This document shows, one piece after another, positions 1 to 7,684 of a stretch of 10,151 bases of DNA (position 1 is the stretch's first letter; each line of letters begins with the position of its first letter). The notes below the pieces were generated by a model, which saw nothing but the letters and a program-made list of their open reading frames with translations, made no database searches and was not told the DNA's origin. The translations under genes were made by a program, and so were the position numbers. The DNA lies in assembly GCA_946534455.1 (NCBI GenBank), contig CAMNCR010000135.1, forward strand, positions 1-10,151, given 5' to 3'. Origin of the DNA: an uncultured Clostridia bacterium (lineage in GTDB: Bacteria > Bacillota > Clostridia > Christensenellales > Aristaeellaceae).

Positions 1-14
1 TTGTTTTCCAGCAT
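1..14 (-). CDS. 5' end of a divergent gene (starts M-L-E-N), rest off the window
   Basis: Only the first four codons (ATG CTG GAA AAC) and part of a fifth are visible on the minus strand, so no function can be given. A start is supported by a perfect AGGAGG ribosome binding site (plus-strand CCTCCT at 22-27) seven bases upstream of the ATG, and by a plausible minus-strand promoter at 70-98. The gene is divergent from smc and would share the 15-226 intergenic region with it. It could be a chance ATG, but SD, spacing and promoter all fit a real start. Confidence 0.5.
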
Positions 15-29
15 ACAGATTCCTCCTGT

Positions 30-63
30 GAAAAGAGGCCCGGCTCAGGCCGGATTCCTTTTC
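30..63 (-). other. Imperfect hairpin in the leader of the leftward gene
   Basis: The inner stem CCGGC (40-44) / GCCGG (49-53) has a four-base loop. An outer stem GAAAAG (30-35) / CTTTTC (58-63) flanks it with an unpaired internal loop. Read leftward, a CTCTTTTC stretch follows the inner stem, so it could act as a weak terminator or attenuator. It lies between the predicted leftward promoter and the AGGAGG of the gene starting at 14. It could equally be a bidirectional terminator. Confidence 0.4.
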
Positions 64-69
64 GTGCTT

Positions 70-98
70 ATCCTATCTCAAAAGTCAGGAAAAGACAA
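70..98 (-). promoter_or_regulatory. Candidate sigma-A-type promoter for the leftward gene
   Basis: On the minus strand, TTGTCT (plus 93-98) and TAGGAT (plus 70-75) are separated by 17 bases; each matches four of six consensus positions. Transcription would begin near base 63, at the outer arm of the hairpin at 30-63, about 50 bases before the ATG. The match is moderate, but it is placed correctly for the start at 14. Confidence 0.4.
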
Positions 99-148
99 GG
101 CGCTTCGCCAAAGATTCGGCAAGCGTTCTCCATTTCGTCACATGAGGT

Positions 149-178
149 TTGTCAGGGCCGCGGGATGTGTGGTATAAT
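149..178 (+). promoter_or_regulatory. Strong extended -10 promoter for the smc operon
   Basis: TTGTCA (149-154) and a perfect TATAAT (173-178) are separated by 18 bases, and TGG directly before the -10 gives the TGn extended element. Transcription should start near 185, leaving a leader of about 42 bases. The position matters for annotation: the longer reading frame that opens with a TTG at 149 begins inside this -35 box, so that start cannot be used by this transcript and smc must start at 227. Confidence 0.8.
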
Positions 179-191
179 CCCTTCTGTCTTT

Positions 192-210
192 GCGCGGGCA
201 GGGCCCGCGC
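192..210 (+). other. Perfect GC-only hairpin in the smc 5' leader
   Basis: GCGCGGGC (192-199) pairs with GCCCGCGC (203-210) around the three-base loop AGG, giving eight G-C/C-G pairs. It begins only about seven bases after the predicted transcription start and ends eight bases before the GGAGGA ribosome binding site. The bases after it (CATTCTT) are pyrimidine-rich but not a real T tract, so a role in mRNA stability or translation control is as likely as termination. Confidence 0.55.
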
Positions 211-217
211 CATTCTT

Positions 218-223
218 GGAGGA
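218..223 (+). promoter_or_regulatory. Ribosome binding site fixing the smc start
   Basis: GGAGGA lies three bases before the ATG at 227 (TTGGAGGAAGT-ATG; core spacing about 5-7 depending on alignment). No comparable site precedes the in-frame TTG at 149. Confidence 0.8.
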
Positions 224-226
224 AGT

Positions 227-3200
227 ATGCGACTGAAGAAGCTGGAGCTGTACGGGTTCAAGTCCTTTGCCCAACGGACGGAAATCATCTTCAATGAGGG
301 CATTACGGGCATCGTGGGGCCGAACGGCTCCGGAAAGAGCAATATCGCCGACGCGGTGCGCTGGGTGCTGGGAGAGCAGAGCGCGAAAACCCTGCGCGGC
401 GCCAGCATGCAGGACGTGATTTTCAACGGCACGCAGAAGCGCAGGCCCATGAGCTACTGCGAGGTGTCCCTGGTTTTTGAAAACGAGGATCACGCCCTCC
501 CCGTGGATTATGCCGAGGTCATGGTGACCCGCCGGGTCTACCGCAGCGGAGAAAGCGAGTATTTTCTGAACCGTTCCGCCTGCCGCCTGAAGGACGTGAT
601 CGACCTGTTCCGGGACACGGGCATCGGCAAGGAGGGCTACTCCATCATCGGGCAGGGCCGGATTGACGAAATTCTGTCCCGCAAGGGGGAGGACCGGCGG
701 CAGGTGTTCGAGGAGGCCGCGGGCATCGTCAAGTTCAAGGCCCGGAAGGAAGAGGCGGACCGGAAGCTGCAGCGCACCCGGGACAACATGACCCGCGTGG
801 ACGATATTCTGGAGGAAATGGGCCGGCGCCTGGGCCCCCTGGAGGAGCAGTCCCGGAGCGCGCGAACCTATCTGGAGCTGGCGGAGGAGCTGAAAAGGCT
901 GGACCTGAACCTGTTCCTGATCCGGTCGGACCGGATGGAGGCCAGGCTGCGGGACAACGACCGGGACCTGGAGGCGCTGCACAGCATTCTGGATCAGACG
1001 GAGATCGCCCTGCAGCAGAAAACGGAGCAGCGCGACGCGCGCCAGGCGGAGATCGCGGAGCTGGAGGCCCGGGTGGCCGAGGCGCATGCCAGCCAGATGG
1101 CGGGCATGGAGGCGGTGCACCAGGCGCAGGACAATCTGCGGGCCGTGGAGGAGCGGAGCCGCAACCGGCAGGAAAACCGGGAGCGGATTGACGGAGAAAT
1201 GCAGGAGGCGGCCGCGCATCTGGCGGAGCTGGACAGGCTGCAGGCGGAAGCCGGGAGCGGGGAGGAAACCCGGACCCGGAGCCTGGCGGAGCGGGAGGAG
1301 ATGCTCCGGAAGGCGGAGGCGGAGGAGGCAGCCGCCCTGCAGACGGAGCAGGAGAAGGAGCAGGCCCTCGAAACCCAGAAGGCCGCCATGATGGAGGCCA
1401 TGAACCGGCAGGCGGCGGCGCAGAACGACCAGACGCGGCTGAAGACCATGCTTTCCACCATGGAAGCGCGCCTGGCGGAGGTGACCGCGACCTGCGAGGA
1501 AATGAGGCGCGAGGGGCTTCATCTGGAGGATCAGGCCTCGGAGGCGCGGCGGATGCTCTCGGCCGAGGAGCGGAAGCAGCAGGAGCTGGAGGAGGCGCTG
1601 CAGGGCGTGCGGGCCTCGCTGGAGGAGGCGGACGCCCGCGTCATTTCCGCCCGCCAGGCCTACGATCAGCGCCTGAGCGAGCTGCGGGAGGCGGAATCCC
1701 GGCAGAAGCTGCTGGCGGAAATGTCCGCGGAGATGGAGGGCTATTCCCATGCGGTGCGCGGCGTGATGCGCTATGCCCGGGAAAGGGGCATGAAGGCGGT
1801 GCGCGGCGCGGTCAGCCAGCTGCTGGAGGTGCCGCGGGAGTATGAAACGGCGATGGACATGGCGCTGGGCGCGGCCCAGCAGAACATCGTCACCGAAAAC
1901 GAGGAAACGGCGAAAACGCTGATTGATTATCTGCGCAGCCATCATCTGGGGCGGGCGACCTTCCTGCCCATGTCGGCCATCCGGCCCAAGCTGCTGACCT
2001 CCCGGGAGCGGGAGGCGCTGTCGATGCCCGGGTGCCTGGGCGTGGCGTCGGAGCTGGTGAAATGCGATCCGGCCTATCAGCCGGTGATCGACAACCTGCT
2101 GGGCCGGACCGTGGTGGCCGATAACCTGACCCACGGCATCGCCATCATGCGGCGGGGGAATCATGCCTTCCGCCTCGTCACGCTGGAGGGTGACGTCATG
2201 CACTCCGGCGGTTCGATGACCGGCGGCTCTGTGTCCTCCCGGACGGTGAACCTGTTTTCCCGGGAGCGGGAGCTGAAGGAGCTGACGGAAACCCTCCGGA
2301 CGGGGCAGGAGGAGCTGGAGCGGCTGCTGGGCGCCATGCAGGAGGGCCAGCGGAAAAAGGACGACTGGAAGCGGCAGTCCGCGGACGCGCTGGAGGCCCT
2401 GCATCAGCAGGAAATCGCCGTGGCGCGGGAAACCGAGCGGGTGAAGAACAGCCAGGATGAGCGGAACACGCACGGCATGCGGCTGCGGGAGACGGAGGCT
2501 GCCCGGGAGCAGCTGATGGAATCCATGATGCAGATCCGGGAGCAGCTGTCCATGGCCTCCGGAACCGCGGAGGCGCAGGATGAAACCCGGGAGGAGATGG
2601 CCCGGGAGGCGGAGCGGATGCAGCGCGAGCTGACCGGGGCCCGGGAGCGGACCGAGGCGGCCAAGCAGGAGACCCTGCGGCTGACGCTGGAGGTGAACGA
2701 TCTGCGGCATGAGCTGGAAACCATGCTGCGCGACAGCGCCCGCTATGAGCAGGAAAAGGATCGCGCCCGGAGGGAGCAGGAGCGGCGGGAGCAGACCCTG
2801 CGCACCCTGGAGCAGGCGGAGCAGGAGGATCAGGTGCGGCTGAGCGCGCTGCAGGCCGCGCTGCAGACGGCCCAGGAGGAGCTGCAGCGCCGGGAGCAGG
2901 CGGCGGAGACGCTGGAGGATGCCCGCCAGGAGCGGCAGGCCGCGCTGCGGGAGCTGCTCTCCGAGGTGGAGGGCCTGCACACGGATCACAACCGGGACAG
3001 CGATAAGGCTCACCGGCTGGAGCTTTCCCGGTCCAGAACGGACGGGGATCTCAAGGCGCTGCGGGACCGCATCTGGAACACCTACGAGCTGACCTACGCC
3101 GGGGCGGAGGCTTTCCGGCAGACGGAGGGCTTCAACGTCACCGAGGCGGATCGGCGGGCGGCGGAGCTGAACACCGAAATCCGCGCGCTGGGTCCGGTCA

Positions 3201-3793
3201 ACATTCACGCCGTGGAGGAGTACGCGGAAACCCGGGCGCGCTATGACGAGCTGCAGGACCAGCGGAAGGACATGGAGCGGGCGGAAAAGGATCTGAAGGA
3301 GCTGATCGCCCAGCTGCTGGAGCAGATGAAGACCACCTTTGTCGAGCAGTTCACGCTGCTGCAGGGTTATTTTTCGGAAAGCTTTGAGCGCCTCTTCGGC
3401 GGCGGCCACGCGGAGCTTTCCCTGATGGATCCCGATGATCCGCTGAACTGCGGCATCGAAATCAACGCGCAGCCGCCGGGCAAGAAGCTGCAGCTGCTGT
3501 CCCTGCTGTCGGGTGGGGAGCGGACGCTGACGGCGATCGCGATTCTGTTCGCCACGCTCAAGCTCAAGCCGACGCCCTTCTGCATCCTGGACGAGATTGA
3601 GGCGGCGCTGGACGATGCGAACATCGGCTACTACGCGGATTACCTGGTGGAATATTCCAAATCCACCCAGTTCGTCGTCGTCACCCACCGCAAGGGCACC
3701 ATGGAGCGGGTGAACAGCCTCTATGGCGTGGCGATGGAGGAGCAGGGCGTGAGCAAAATGGTTTCCGTATCCCTGAAGGATTATGAGGAATGA
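227..3793 (+). CDS. smc: Chromosome segregation protein SMC (condensin ATPase)
   Basis: SMC is the ATP-driven core of the bacterial condensin, which with ScpA and ScpB extrudes DNA loops and aligns chromosome arms. The protein is 1188 residues, the usual size for Gram-positive SMC. The N-terminal head has Walker A GPNGSGKS at 31-38 and the R-loop arginine R57. A long Glu/Arg/Gln-rich coiled coil follows (about 165-500). The hinge spans about 506-668 and ends in the glycine-rich GGSMTGGS. A second coil runs to about 1020, then the C-terminal head with signature LSGGER (1094-1099), Walker B FCILDE (1118-1123, catalytic E1123), D-loop ALDDAN and switch histidine H1154. All ATPase elements are intact. 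The start at 227 is set by the GGAGGA site and by a promoter overlapping the upstream alternative. It heads an apparent operon; the rnc and ftsY neighbours common for smc in Bacillota are not adjacent here. Confidence 0.97.
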   Translation: MRLKKLELYGFKSFAQRTEIIFNEGITGIVGPNGSGKSNIADAVRWVLGEQSAKTLRGASMQDVIFNGTQKRRPMSYCEVSLVFENEDHALPVDYAEVMVTRRVYRSGESEYFLNRSACRLKDVIDLFRDTGIGKEGYSIIGQGRIDEILSRKGEDRRQVFEEAAGIVKFKARKEEADRKLQRTRDNMTRVDDILEEMGRRLGPLEEQSRSARTYLELAEELKRLDLNLFLIRSDRMEARLRDNDRDLEALHSILDQTEIALQQKTEQRDARQAEIAELEARVAEAHASQMAGMEAVHQAQDNLRAVEERSRNRQENRERIDGEMQEAAAHLAELDRLQAEAGSGEETRTRSLAEREEMLRKAEAEEAAALQTEQEKEQALETQKAAMMEAMNRQAAAQNDQTRLKTMLSTMEARLAEVTATCEEMRREGLHLEDQASEARRMLSAEERKQQELEEALQGVRASLEEADARVISARQAYDQRLSELREAESRQKLLAEMSAEMEGYSHAVRGVMRYARERGMKAVRGAVSQLLEVPREYETAMDMALGAAQQNIVTENEETAKTLIDYLRSHHLGRATFLPMSAIRPKLLTSREREALSMPGCLGVASELVKCDPAYQPVIDNLLGRTVVADNLTHGIAIMRRGNHAFRLVTLEGDVMHSGGSMTGGSVSSRTVNLFSRERELKELTETLRTGQEELERLLGAMQEGQRKKDDWKRQSADALEALHQQEIAVARETERVKNSQDERNTHGMRLRETEAAREQLMESMMQIREQLSMASGTAEAQDETREEMAREAERMQRELTGARERTEAAKQETLRLTLEVNDLRHELETMLRDSARYEQEKDRARREQERREQTLRTLEQAEQEDQVRLSALQAALQTAQEELQRREQAAETLEDARQERQAALRELLSEVEGLHTDHNRDSDKAHRLELSRSRTDGDLKALRDRIWNTYELTYAGAEAFRQTEGFNVTEADRRAAELNTEIRALGPVNIHAVEEYAETRARYDELQDQRKDMERAEKDLKELIAQLLEQMKTTFVEQFTLLQGYFSESFERLFGGGHAELSLMDPDDPLNCGIEINAQPPGKKLQLLSLLSGGERTLTAIAILFATLKLKPTPFCILDEIEAALDDANIGYYADYLVEYSKSTQFVVVTHRKGTMERVNSLYGVAMEEQGVSKMVSVSLKDYEE

Positions 3794-3820
3794 GAAACGG
3801 ACTGAGAGGAGGAAAACGGG

Positions 3821-5152
3821 ATGAAACGAGGATGGGCGGTGCTGCTCTGCGCGTGCCTGCTGTGCGTTCTGGGCGCGGCGGCCGCGGAACGGGCGGATCT
3901 GCTGGATGTTTTTCAGGCGGAGGAGGAGAGCATGTCCTGGCTCGGAACGGCGATCCCCATCGGCGACGGGACGCTGCTGGCCTCCGGGGCCGTGATGGAG
4001 GGCGCGGAAGAGGTGACCGTCACGGACGGCTTCAGCCCCTGGGATGCCAGCGCCTGGATCAGCGGGGACGGGGCGGTGGCCTTCATCCTGTACGATGAGG
4101 AGGAGACGCCCTCCCAGCGGGACATCTATCCGCTGATTTCGCCGGACATGCGGATTGCCGCGGATCAGCTGACGCTGCGCACCGGGGACGAGCTGGGCTC
4201 GCGGATCAACCGGCGGGTGCTGTCCCTGCAGGAATATGACTGGTACGGGCACGAGGCCTTCCTGGCGGAGCTGTCCGGGCCGGTGGAGCTGGGCGCGGCC
4301 GCGCTGACGGAGGGCAATGAGCTGGCCGGCATGGTGATCGCCTCCTTTGCGGAGGGAGAAAACCGCTACGTCCTCCTCTCCGCCACCGCCATCGCCGAAT
4401 ACATCGCCGAGGCGGCGGAGGAAATCAACGGGACGCCTGAAATGCCCGAGCCGGAAGGCTTTGCCGTCACCGTGGAGGATGGAAATCTCGTGTCCTTTGA
4501 CTGGTCCGGCATGACGCTGGAAATGGAGGAGGGAGAGCGGGCCTATCTGCAGGTGATGGACACGGCCAACAGCTTCTTTACCTTCTTCCCGCTGGCGGAG
4601 GCGGAATGCCCGATCCGGATGCTGCTGGTTCCGGGGCATACCTATATCTCCGGCGTTGCGGTGACCCGGGAGGCGCCCTCCGGCGTGCTGGACGCGTACG
4701 TGGTGACGGAGCTGCCGGAGGCGGAACCGCTCACGGAGCACGGCTTTACCTCCCAGATCTGCTCTCTGGCCCTGGCCCCCGCGGAGGGGCTGGCGGACGG
4801 GGCGGAGCCCACGCCGGTGGACCGCGTGACCCCGGAGGAGCTGAAGGCCGGACGGGTGTATTTCTATTCACAGTCCAGCTATACGGTGGAGGAGAGCATT
4901 TCGGATCTTTCCCTCCTGGTGACGCTGACCACTCCGGACGGCGACACCTATACCTATGTCAGCGGCTGGATCTATGAGCCCGCGTACATGGACAGGGATG
5001 TGTGGTTCGTGTCGCTGGAGAATATGGGCTTTCTGCAGGTGCTGCGTTCCGACCTCTTCCGCGAGGGCGAATACGAAATCAGCTTCTATGTGGGCGGCAA
5101 GCTGGGAGACCGCTTTACCTTCACCATTGGCCAGGAAGTGACGGATCTGTAA
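3821..5152 (+). CDS. Secreted protein with degenerate trypsin-like domain and beta-rich C-terminus
   Basis: The 443-residue product starts with a type I signal peptide (KR at 2-3, hydrophobic 5-18, likely cleavage after AAAA near 22), so it is exported. Residues about 40-196 follow the pattern of trypsin-like HtrA-type proteases: GTAIPIGDGTLLAS, then an EGAEEVTVTDG strand, and late in the domain a GAAALTEGNELAGMV segment where active enzymes have GNSGGP...G.VVGIV. By this alignment the catalytic His, Asp and Ser fall at about A57, A85 and L157, so the triad looks lost. Residues about 205-300 resemble a fibronectin III-like sandwich and about 330-440 another beta-rich domain; both are inferred from strand patterns only. 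A GAGAGGAGG site precedes the ATG by eight bases, and the gene starts 27 bases after smc, so co-transcription is likely. Function is unknown; binding or scaffolding at the cell surface is a guess. Confidence 0.75.
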   Translation: MKRGWAVLLCACLLCVLGAAAAERADLLDVFQAEEESMSWLGTAIPIGDGTLLASGAVMEGAEEVTVTDGFSPWDASAWISGDGAVAFILYDEEETPSQRDIYPLISPDMRIAADQLTLRTGDELGSRINRRVLSLQEYDWYGHEAFLAELSGPVELGAAALTEGNELAGMVIASFAEGENRYVLLSATAIAEYIAEAAEEINGTPEMPEPEGFAVTVEDGNLVSFDWSGMTLEMEEGERAYLQVMDTANSFFTFFPLAEAECPIRMLLVPGHTYISGVAVTREAPSGVLDAYVVTELPEAEPLTEHGFTSQICSLALAPAEGLADGAEPTPVDRVTPEELKAGRVYFYSQSSYTVEESISDLSLLVTLTTPDGDTYTYVSGWIYEPAYMDRDVWFVSLENMGFLQVLRSDLFREGEYEISFYVGGKLGDRFTFTIGQEVTDL

Positions 5153-5160
5153 GAGAGGAG
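5152..5160 (+). promoter_or_regulatory. Ribosome binding site fixing the lysA start
   Basis: AGAGAGGAG lies eight bases before the ATG at 5169. An in-frame GTG at 5160 overlaps the last base of this site and so is not a usable start. Confidence 0.75.
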
Positions 5161-5168
5161 TGAAAACC

Positions 5169-6452
5169 ATGCCCAACTATGCGCTGCCGGACGCCGTCTT
5201 TGAGGCGGCTGCCGCACGGTTTCCAACCCCGTTTCATCTGTACGACGAGCAGGGAATCCGCCAGAATGCCAGGCGGCTGAACGCGGCCTTTGCCTGGTGC
5301 GCCGATTTTCGGGAATATTTCGCGGTCAAGGCGCTGCCCAACCCCTCCATCCTGCGCATCCTCCGGGAGGAGGGCTGCGGGGTGGACTGCTCCTCGGGCA
5401 CCGAGCTGACCCTGGCGGCCGCCTGCGGCTTCTCCGGGGATGAGATCATCCTGTCCGCCAACGCCATGCCGCCGGAGGAATATGCCCAGGCCCGGGCGCT
5501 GGGGGCGACGATCAACCTGGACGATCAGTCGGATATCGCGACGCTCCGGACGCACGGGGGAATCCCCTCCTGCGTGTGCCTGCGGTACAATCCCGGCGGG
5601 CAGTTCGCCATCGGCAACATGATCATGGGCAACCCGGGAGAGGCCAAATACGGCATGACCCTGCCGCAGCTGCAGGAAAGCCTGGCAATCCTGCGGGCGG
5701 AGGGAGTGGAGGCCTTCGGCCTGCATGCCTTCCTCTCCTCCAACACGATGGATACCTCCTATTTCCCGCAGCTGGCCAGGCTGCTGCTGACCCTGGGCAA
5801 GGAGCTGGCGGAGGCCTCCGGCCTGCGCTTCGCCTTCATCGATCTGTCCGGCGGCGTGGGCATTCCCTACCGGCCGGAGGAAAAGCCCGCGGACATCGAG
5901 CTCATCGGCGAGGGCGTGCGCTCGGCCTATGAGGATCTCTTCCCGGAGGGCGGCGTGGGAATCAAAACGGAGCTGGGGCGCTGGATGACGGGCCCCTGCG
6001 GATGGCTGGTCACCCGCGCGGTGCATGAGAAAAAAATCTACCGGGACTACATCGGGGTGGATGCCAGCGCGGTGAACCTGATTCGTCCCGCCATGTATGG
6101 CGCGTATCATCACATCACCGTATGCGGCAAGCGGGACTGGCCCCTGGACCATGTCTATGACATCACCGGCAGCCTGTGCGAAAACAACGACAAATTTGCC
6201 GTGGAGCGCCTGCTGCCGGAAATCAGCCTGGGAGACCTGCTGGTGATTCACGACACCGGCGCCCACGGCTTCTCCATGGGCTATAACTATAACGGCCGCC
6301 TGCGGTCGGCGGAAATCCTCCACACCGTGGAAGGGGAGGATCGCATGATCCGCCGGGCGGAGACGCCCGCGGACTATTTTGCGACCCTGCTCACCATACC
6401 AGGTCACCCGGACGATAGCCTGGCGGCAGCGGTTCTTCCTCCGCAAAGGTAA
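5169..6452 (+). CDS. lysA: Diaminopimelate decarboxylase, variant subgroup
   Basis: This is a PLP-dependent fold III decarboxylase (alanine racemase-like barrel plus beta domain), expected to convert meso-diaminopimelate to L-lysine and CO2 as the last step of lysine synthesis. It has 427 residues. The PLP lysine is K54 in FAVKALPNP, the subunit-bridging catalytic cysteine is C337 in GSLCENND, and the glycine-rich phosphate-binding strand is DLSGGVGIPY. Several motifs differ from classical LysA: HAFLSSNT replaces the HIGSQ stretch, TELGRW replaces EPGR, and GAHGFSMGYNYNG carries His366 where GAYGFSM has Tyr. I recall such forms in clostridial LysA-like proteins, so the call stands, but substrate preference is less certain than the fold. 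The conserved domain seems to end at about ADYFATL; the last ~20 residues lie in the 62-bp overlap with the opposite-strand gene. It starts 16 bases after the upstream stop, so it is probably in the smc operon. Confidence 0.88.
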   Translation: MPNYALPDAVFEAAAARFPTPFHLYDEQGIRQNARRLNAAFAWCADFREYFAVKALPNPSILRILREEGCGVDCSSGTELTLAAACGFSGDEIILSANAMPPEEYAQARALGATINLDDQSDIATLRTHGGIPSCVCLRYNPGGQFAIGNMIMGNPGEAKYGMTLPQLQESLAILRAEGVEAFGLHAFLSSNTMDTSYFPQLARLLLTLGKELAEASGLRFAFIDLSGGVGIPYRPEEKPADIELIGEGVRSAYEDLFPEGGVGIKTELGRWMTGPCGWLVTRAVHEKKIYRDYIGVDASAVNLIRPAMYGAYHHITVCGKRDWPLDHVYDITGSLCENNDKFAVERLLPEISLGDLLVIHDTGAHGFSMGYNYNGRLRSAEILHTVEGEDRMIRRAETPADYFATLLTIPGHPDDSLAAAVLPPQR

Positions 6453-7557
6453 GGCCGGGATCCTCCAGCGCGGGCAGGAAGGCCGCGTAGGGAATGCCGG
6501 AAAACTCGCAGCCGTAGCTGCTCTGGCCGAACCAGCCGCCTTCCGCGGCGCGCAGATGGATGTCCCGGGCGAACTTGGTCGCGTTGGAACAGTCGTGCAC
6601 CGCCAGAGGCCAGCCCTCCACCGCGGCGGTTTTCATGAGCCGCAGGGTCAGGTCCCGGCTGCAGATGGGGCTCAGATATCCCTCCCGATAGAAGTAAAGG
6701 GGCTCCTCCGCGTAGTTTTCCAGGTTGTTTTCGTTCAGGTGCAGCTCCGCGCAGTTCATAAAATCGATTCCCGTGGACAGGATCTGATCCTGCTTCCGAT
6801 GGAAAACCTCAAAGAACTCCCGGGTCATGGGCGTTTCGATCCCGACCCGGGGGATCCATTTTTTGGCGGTTTTCATGGCCTGGATGACCCCGTCGGCGGC
6901 CTGGGTCGCGCCGAGGTTGAAGCGGAGCTCGTCCAGTCCCGCCTCGCCCAGGGCGGCGAGATTCCCTTCATCGGCGAGAATGCCGTTGGTATACATGTGC
7001 TGATAGATGCCCGCCTCATGAAAACGGCGGATCACCGGCATGTACAGCTCGATCTCCATGAAGGGCTCCAGATAGACATAGGCGATGCCGGTGGGATGGC
7101 GCTGCAGGGCGAAGAGCAGCGGCAGATCCTCCTCCCGGTATTTCGTCCCGCCGATCTCCCACAGCCCCTCGCCGATGGGCGGGATCTGATCCAGCACGCC
7201 GTAGTCGTAGCAGAAGGGGCAGGCGGCGTTGCAGCGGTTGGTGCGGCGGACGGCGGAGAGGCCGGAGCCCAGCAGGCAGCTGCGGCATCCGGCGGGGAAC
7301 CGGTCCTCCGGCCCGACGAACAGGGTGCAGCGGGCCTGACCGGGCGCATAGGGCACGCTGCCCTCCCGGCCGGGCACCACGGCGCGGAGGCCGGGAATGT
7401 CCGCGAGCAGCGCCGCGCGGCGGCGCTCCACAGCGGTTTCGATCTGGGTAAAGACGGCGGAGGCGATTTCCCGCTGCCGCGGGCCAAGGGGTTCCTCCTC
7501 GGGCAGCTCCGCAAAGAAACGGAACCAGGTCAGTGCGTCCTGCTTGGAAATGTTCAT
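6391..7557 (-). CDS. Uncharacterised radical SAM protein
   Basis: The 388-residue protein has the radical SAM cluster motif RCNAACPFCY (C109, C113, C116; CX3CX2C), whose three cysteines bind the [4Fe-4S] cluster that cleaves S-adenosylmethionine. A YLEPFME stretch fits the GGEP-like SAM-contact strand. Three more cysteines lie just before the motif (C77, C91, C94 in CRSC) and four near the C-terminal half (in FMNCAE, PICSRD, HDCSN and YGCEF), so a second metal site is possible. Similar proteins are, as I recall, widespread in Clostridia and simply called radical SAM protein; substrate unknown. An in-frame ATG at 7656 would add 33 residues but lies upstream of the predicted transcription start and has no SD; the ATG at 7557 has GGAGG six bases before it. 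The gene ends inside lysA on the other strand. Confidence 0.87.
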   Translation of the reverse strand: MNISKQDALTWFRFFAELPEEEPLGPRQREIASAVFTQIETAVERRRAALLADIPGLRAVVPGREGSVPYAPGQARCTLFVGPEDRFPAGCRSCLLGSGLSAVRRTNRCNAACPFCYDYGVLDQIPPIGEGLWEIGGTKYREEDLPLLFALQRHPTGIAYVYLEPFMEIELYMPVIRRFHEAGIYQHMYTNGILADEGNLAALGEAGLDELRFNLGATQAADGVIQAMKTAKKWIPRVGIETPMTREFFEVFHRKQDQILSTGIDFMNCAELHLNENNLENYAEEPLYFYREGYLSPICSRDLTLRLMKTAAVEGWPLAVHDCSNATKFARDIHLRAAEGGWFGQSSYGCEFSGIPYAAFLPALEDPGLTFAEEEPLPPGYRPGDLVW

Positions 7558-7563
7558 GAGCGA

Positions 7564-7570
7564 CCTCCAA
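7564..7570 (-). promoter_or_regulatory. Ribosome binding site of the radical SAM gene
   Basis: TTGGAGG on the minus strand sits six bases before the ATG at 7557 and selects it over the in-frame ATG at 7656. Confidence 0.75.
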
Positions 7571-7596
7571 TCGATTCTGCTTTTCAGGGCCCACGC

Positions 7597-7613
7597 CGTG
7601 CGGATCCCGCACG
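7597..7613 (-). other. Perfect hairpin in the radical SAM 5' leader
   Basis: CGTGCGG and CCGCACG form a seven-pair stem around a three-base loop. It lies midway between the predicted minus-strand transcription start (near 7649) and the ribosome binding site. A smaller stem CAGGC/GCCTG lies nearer the transcript's 5' end (about 7631-7647). No T tract follows, so it is not a standard terminator. Confidence 0.45.
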
Positions 7614-7655
7614 CAGGCGGCCGGAAACAGGCATCTCCAGCCTGGGAATGTTTCA

Positions 7656-7684
7656 ATCATATTGCGATTCATTGACAAAATCAA
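7656..7684 (-). promoter_or_regulatory. Promoter of the radical SAM gene
   Basis: On the minus strand, TTGATT (plus 7679-7684) and TATGAT (plus 7656-7661) are separated by exactly 17 bases. The leader would be about 92 bases. It overlaps the plus-strand promoter at 7672-7700 so closely that the two -35 boxes are one base apart. Confidence 0.65.

Noticed and set aside
149..226. A 26-residue N-terminal extension of SMC from TTG at 149
   Set aside because: The TTG lies inside the -35 box, no SD precedes it, and SMC proteins begin at the conserved RLKKLELYGFKSF strand.
152..4741. A 1529-codon open frame on the minus strand across smc and the next gene
   Set aside because: It is the antisense shadow of GC-rich, Glu/Leu/Arg/Gln-rich coding sequence. 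The translation is low-complexity Leu/Arg/Gln/Pro/His with no domain, while the plus strand encodes an intact SMC.
6300..6390. GC-rich stem CGGGCG/CGCCCG just past the radical SAM stop as a minus-strand terminator
   Set aside because: It lies inside lysA, has no T tract after it, and such stems are expected by chance at this GC content.
7558..7656. A longer radical SAM protein starting at the ATG at 7656
   Set aside because: It has no SD, and its ATG falls upstream of the predicted transcription start at about 7649.
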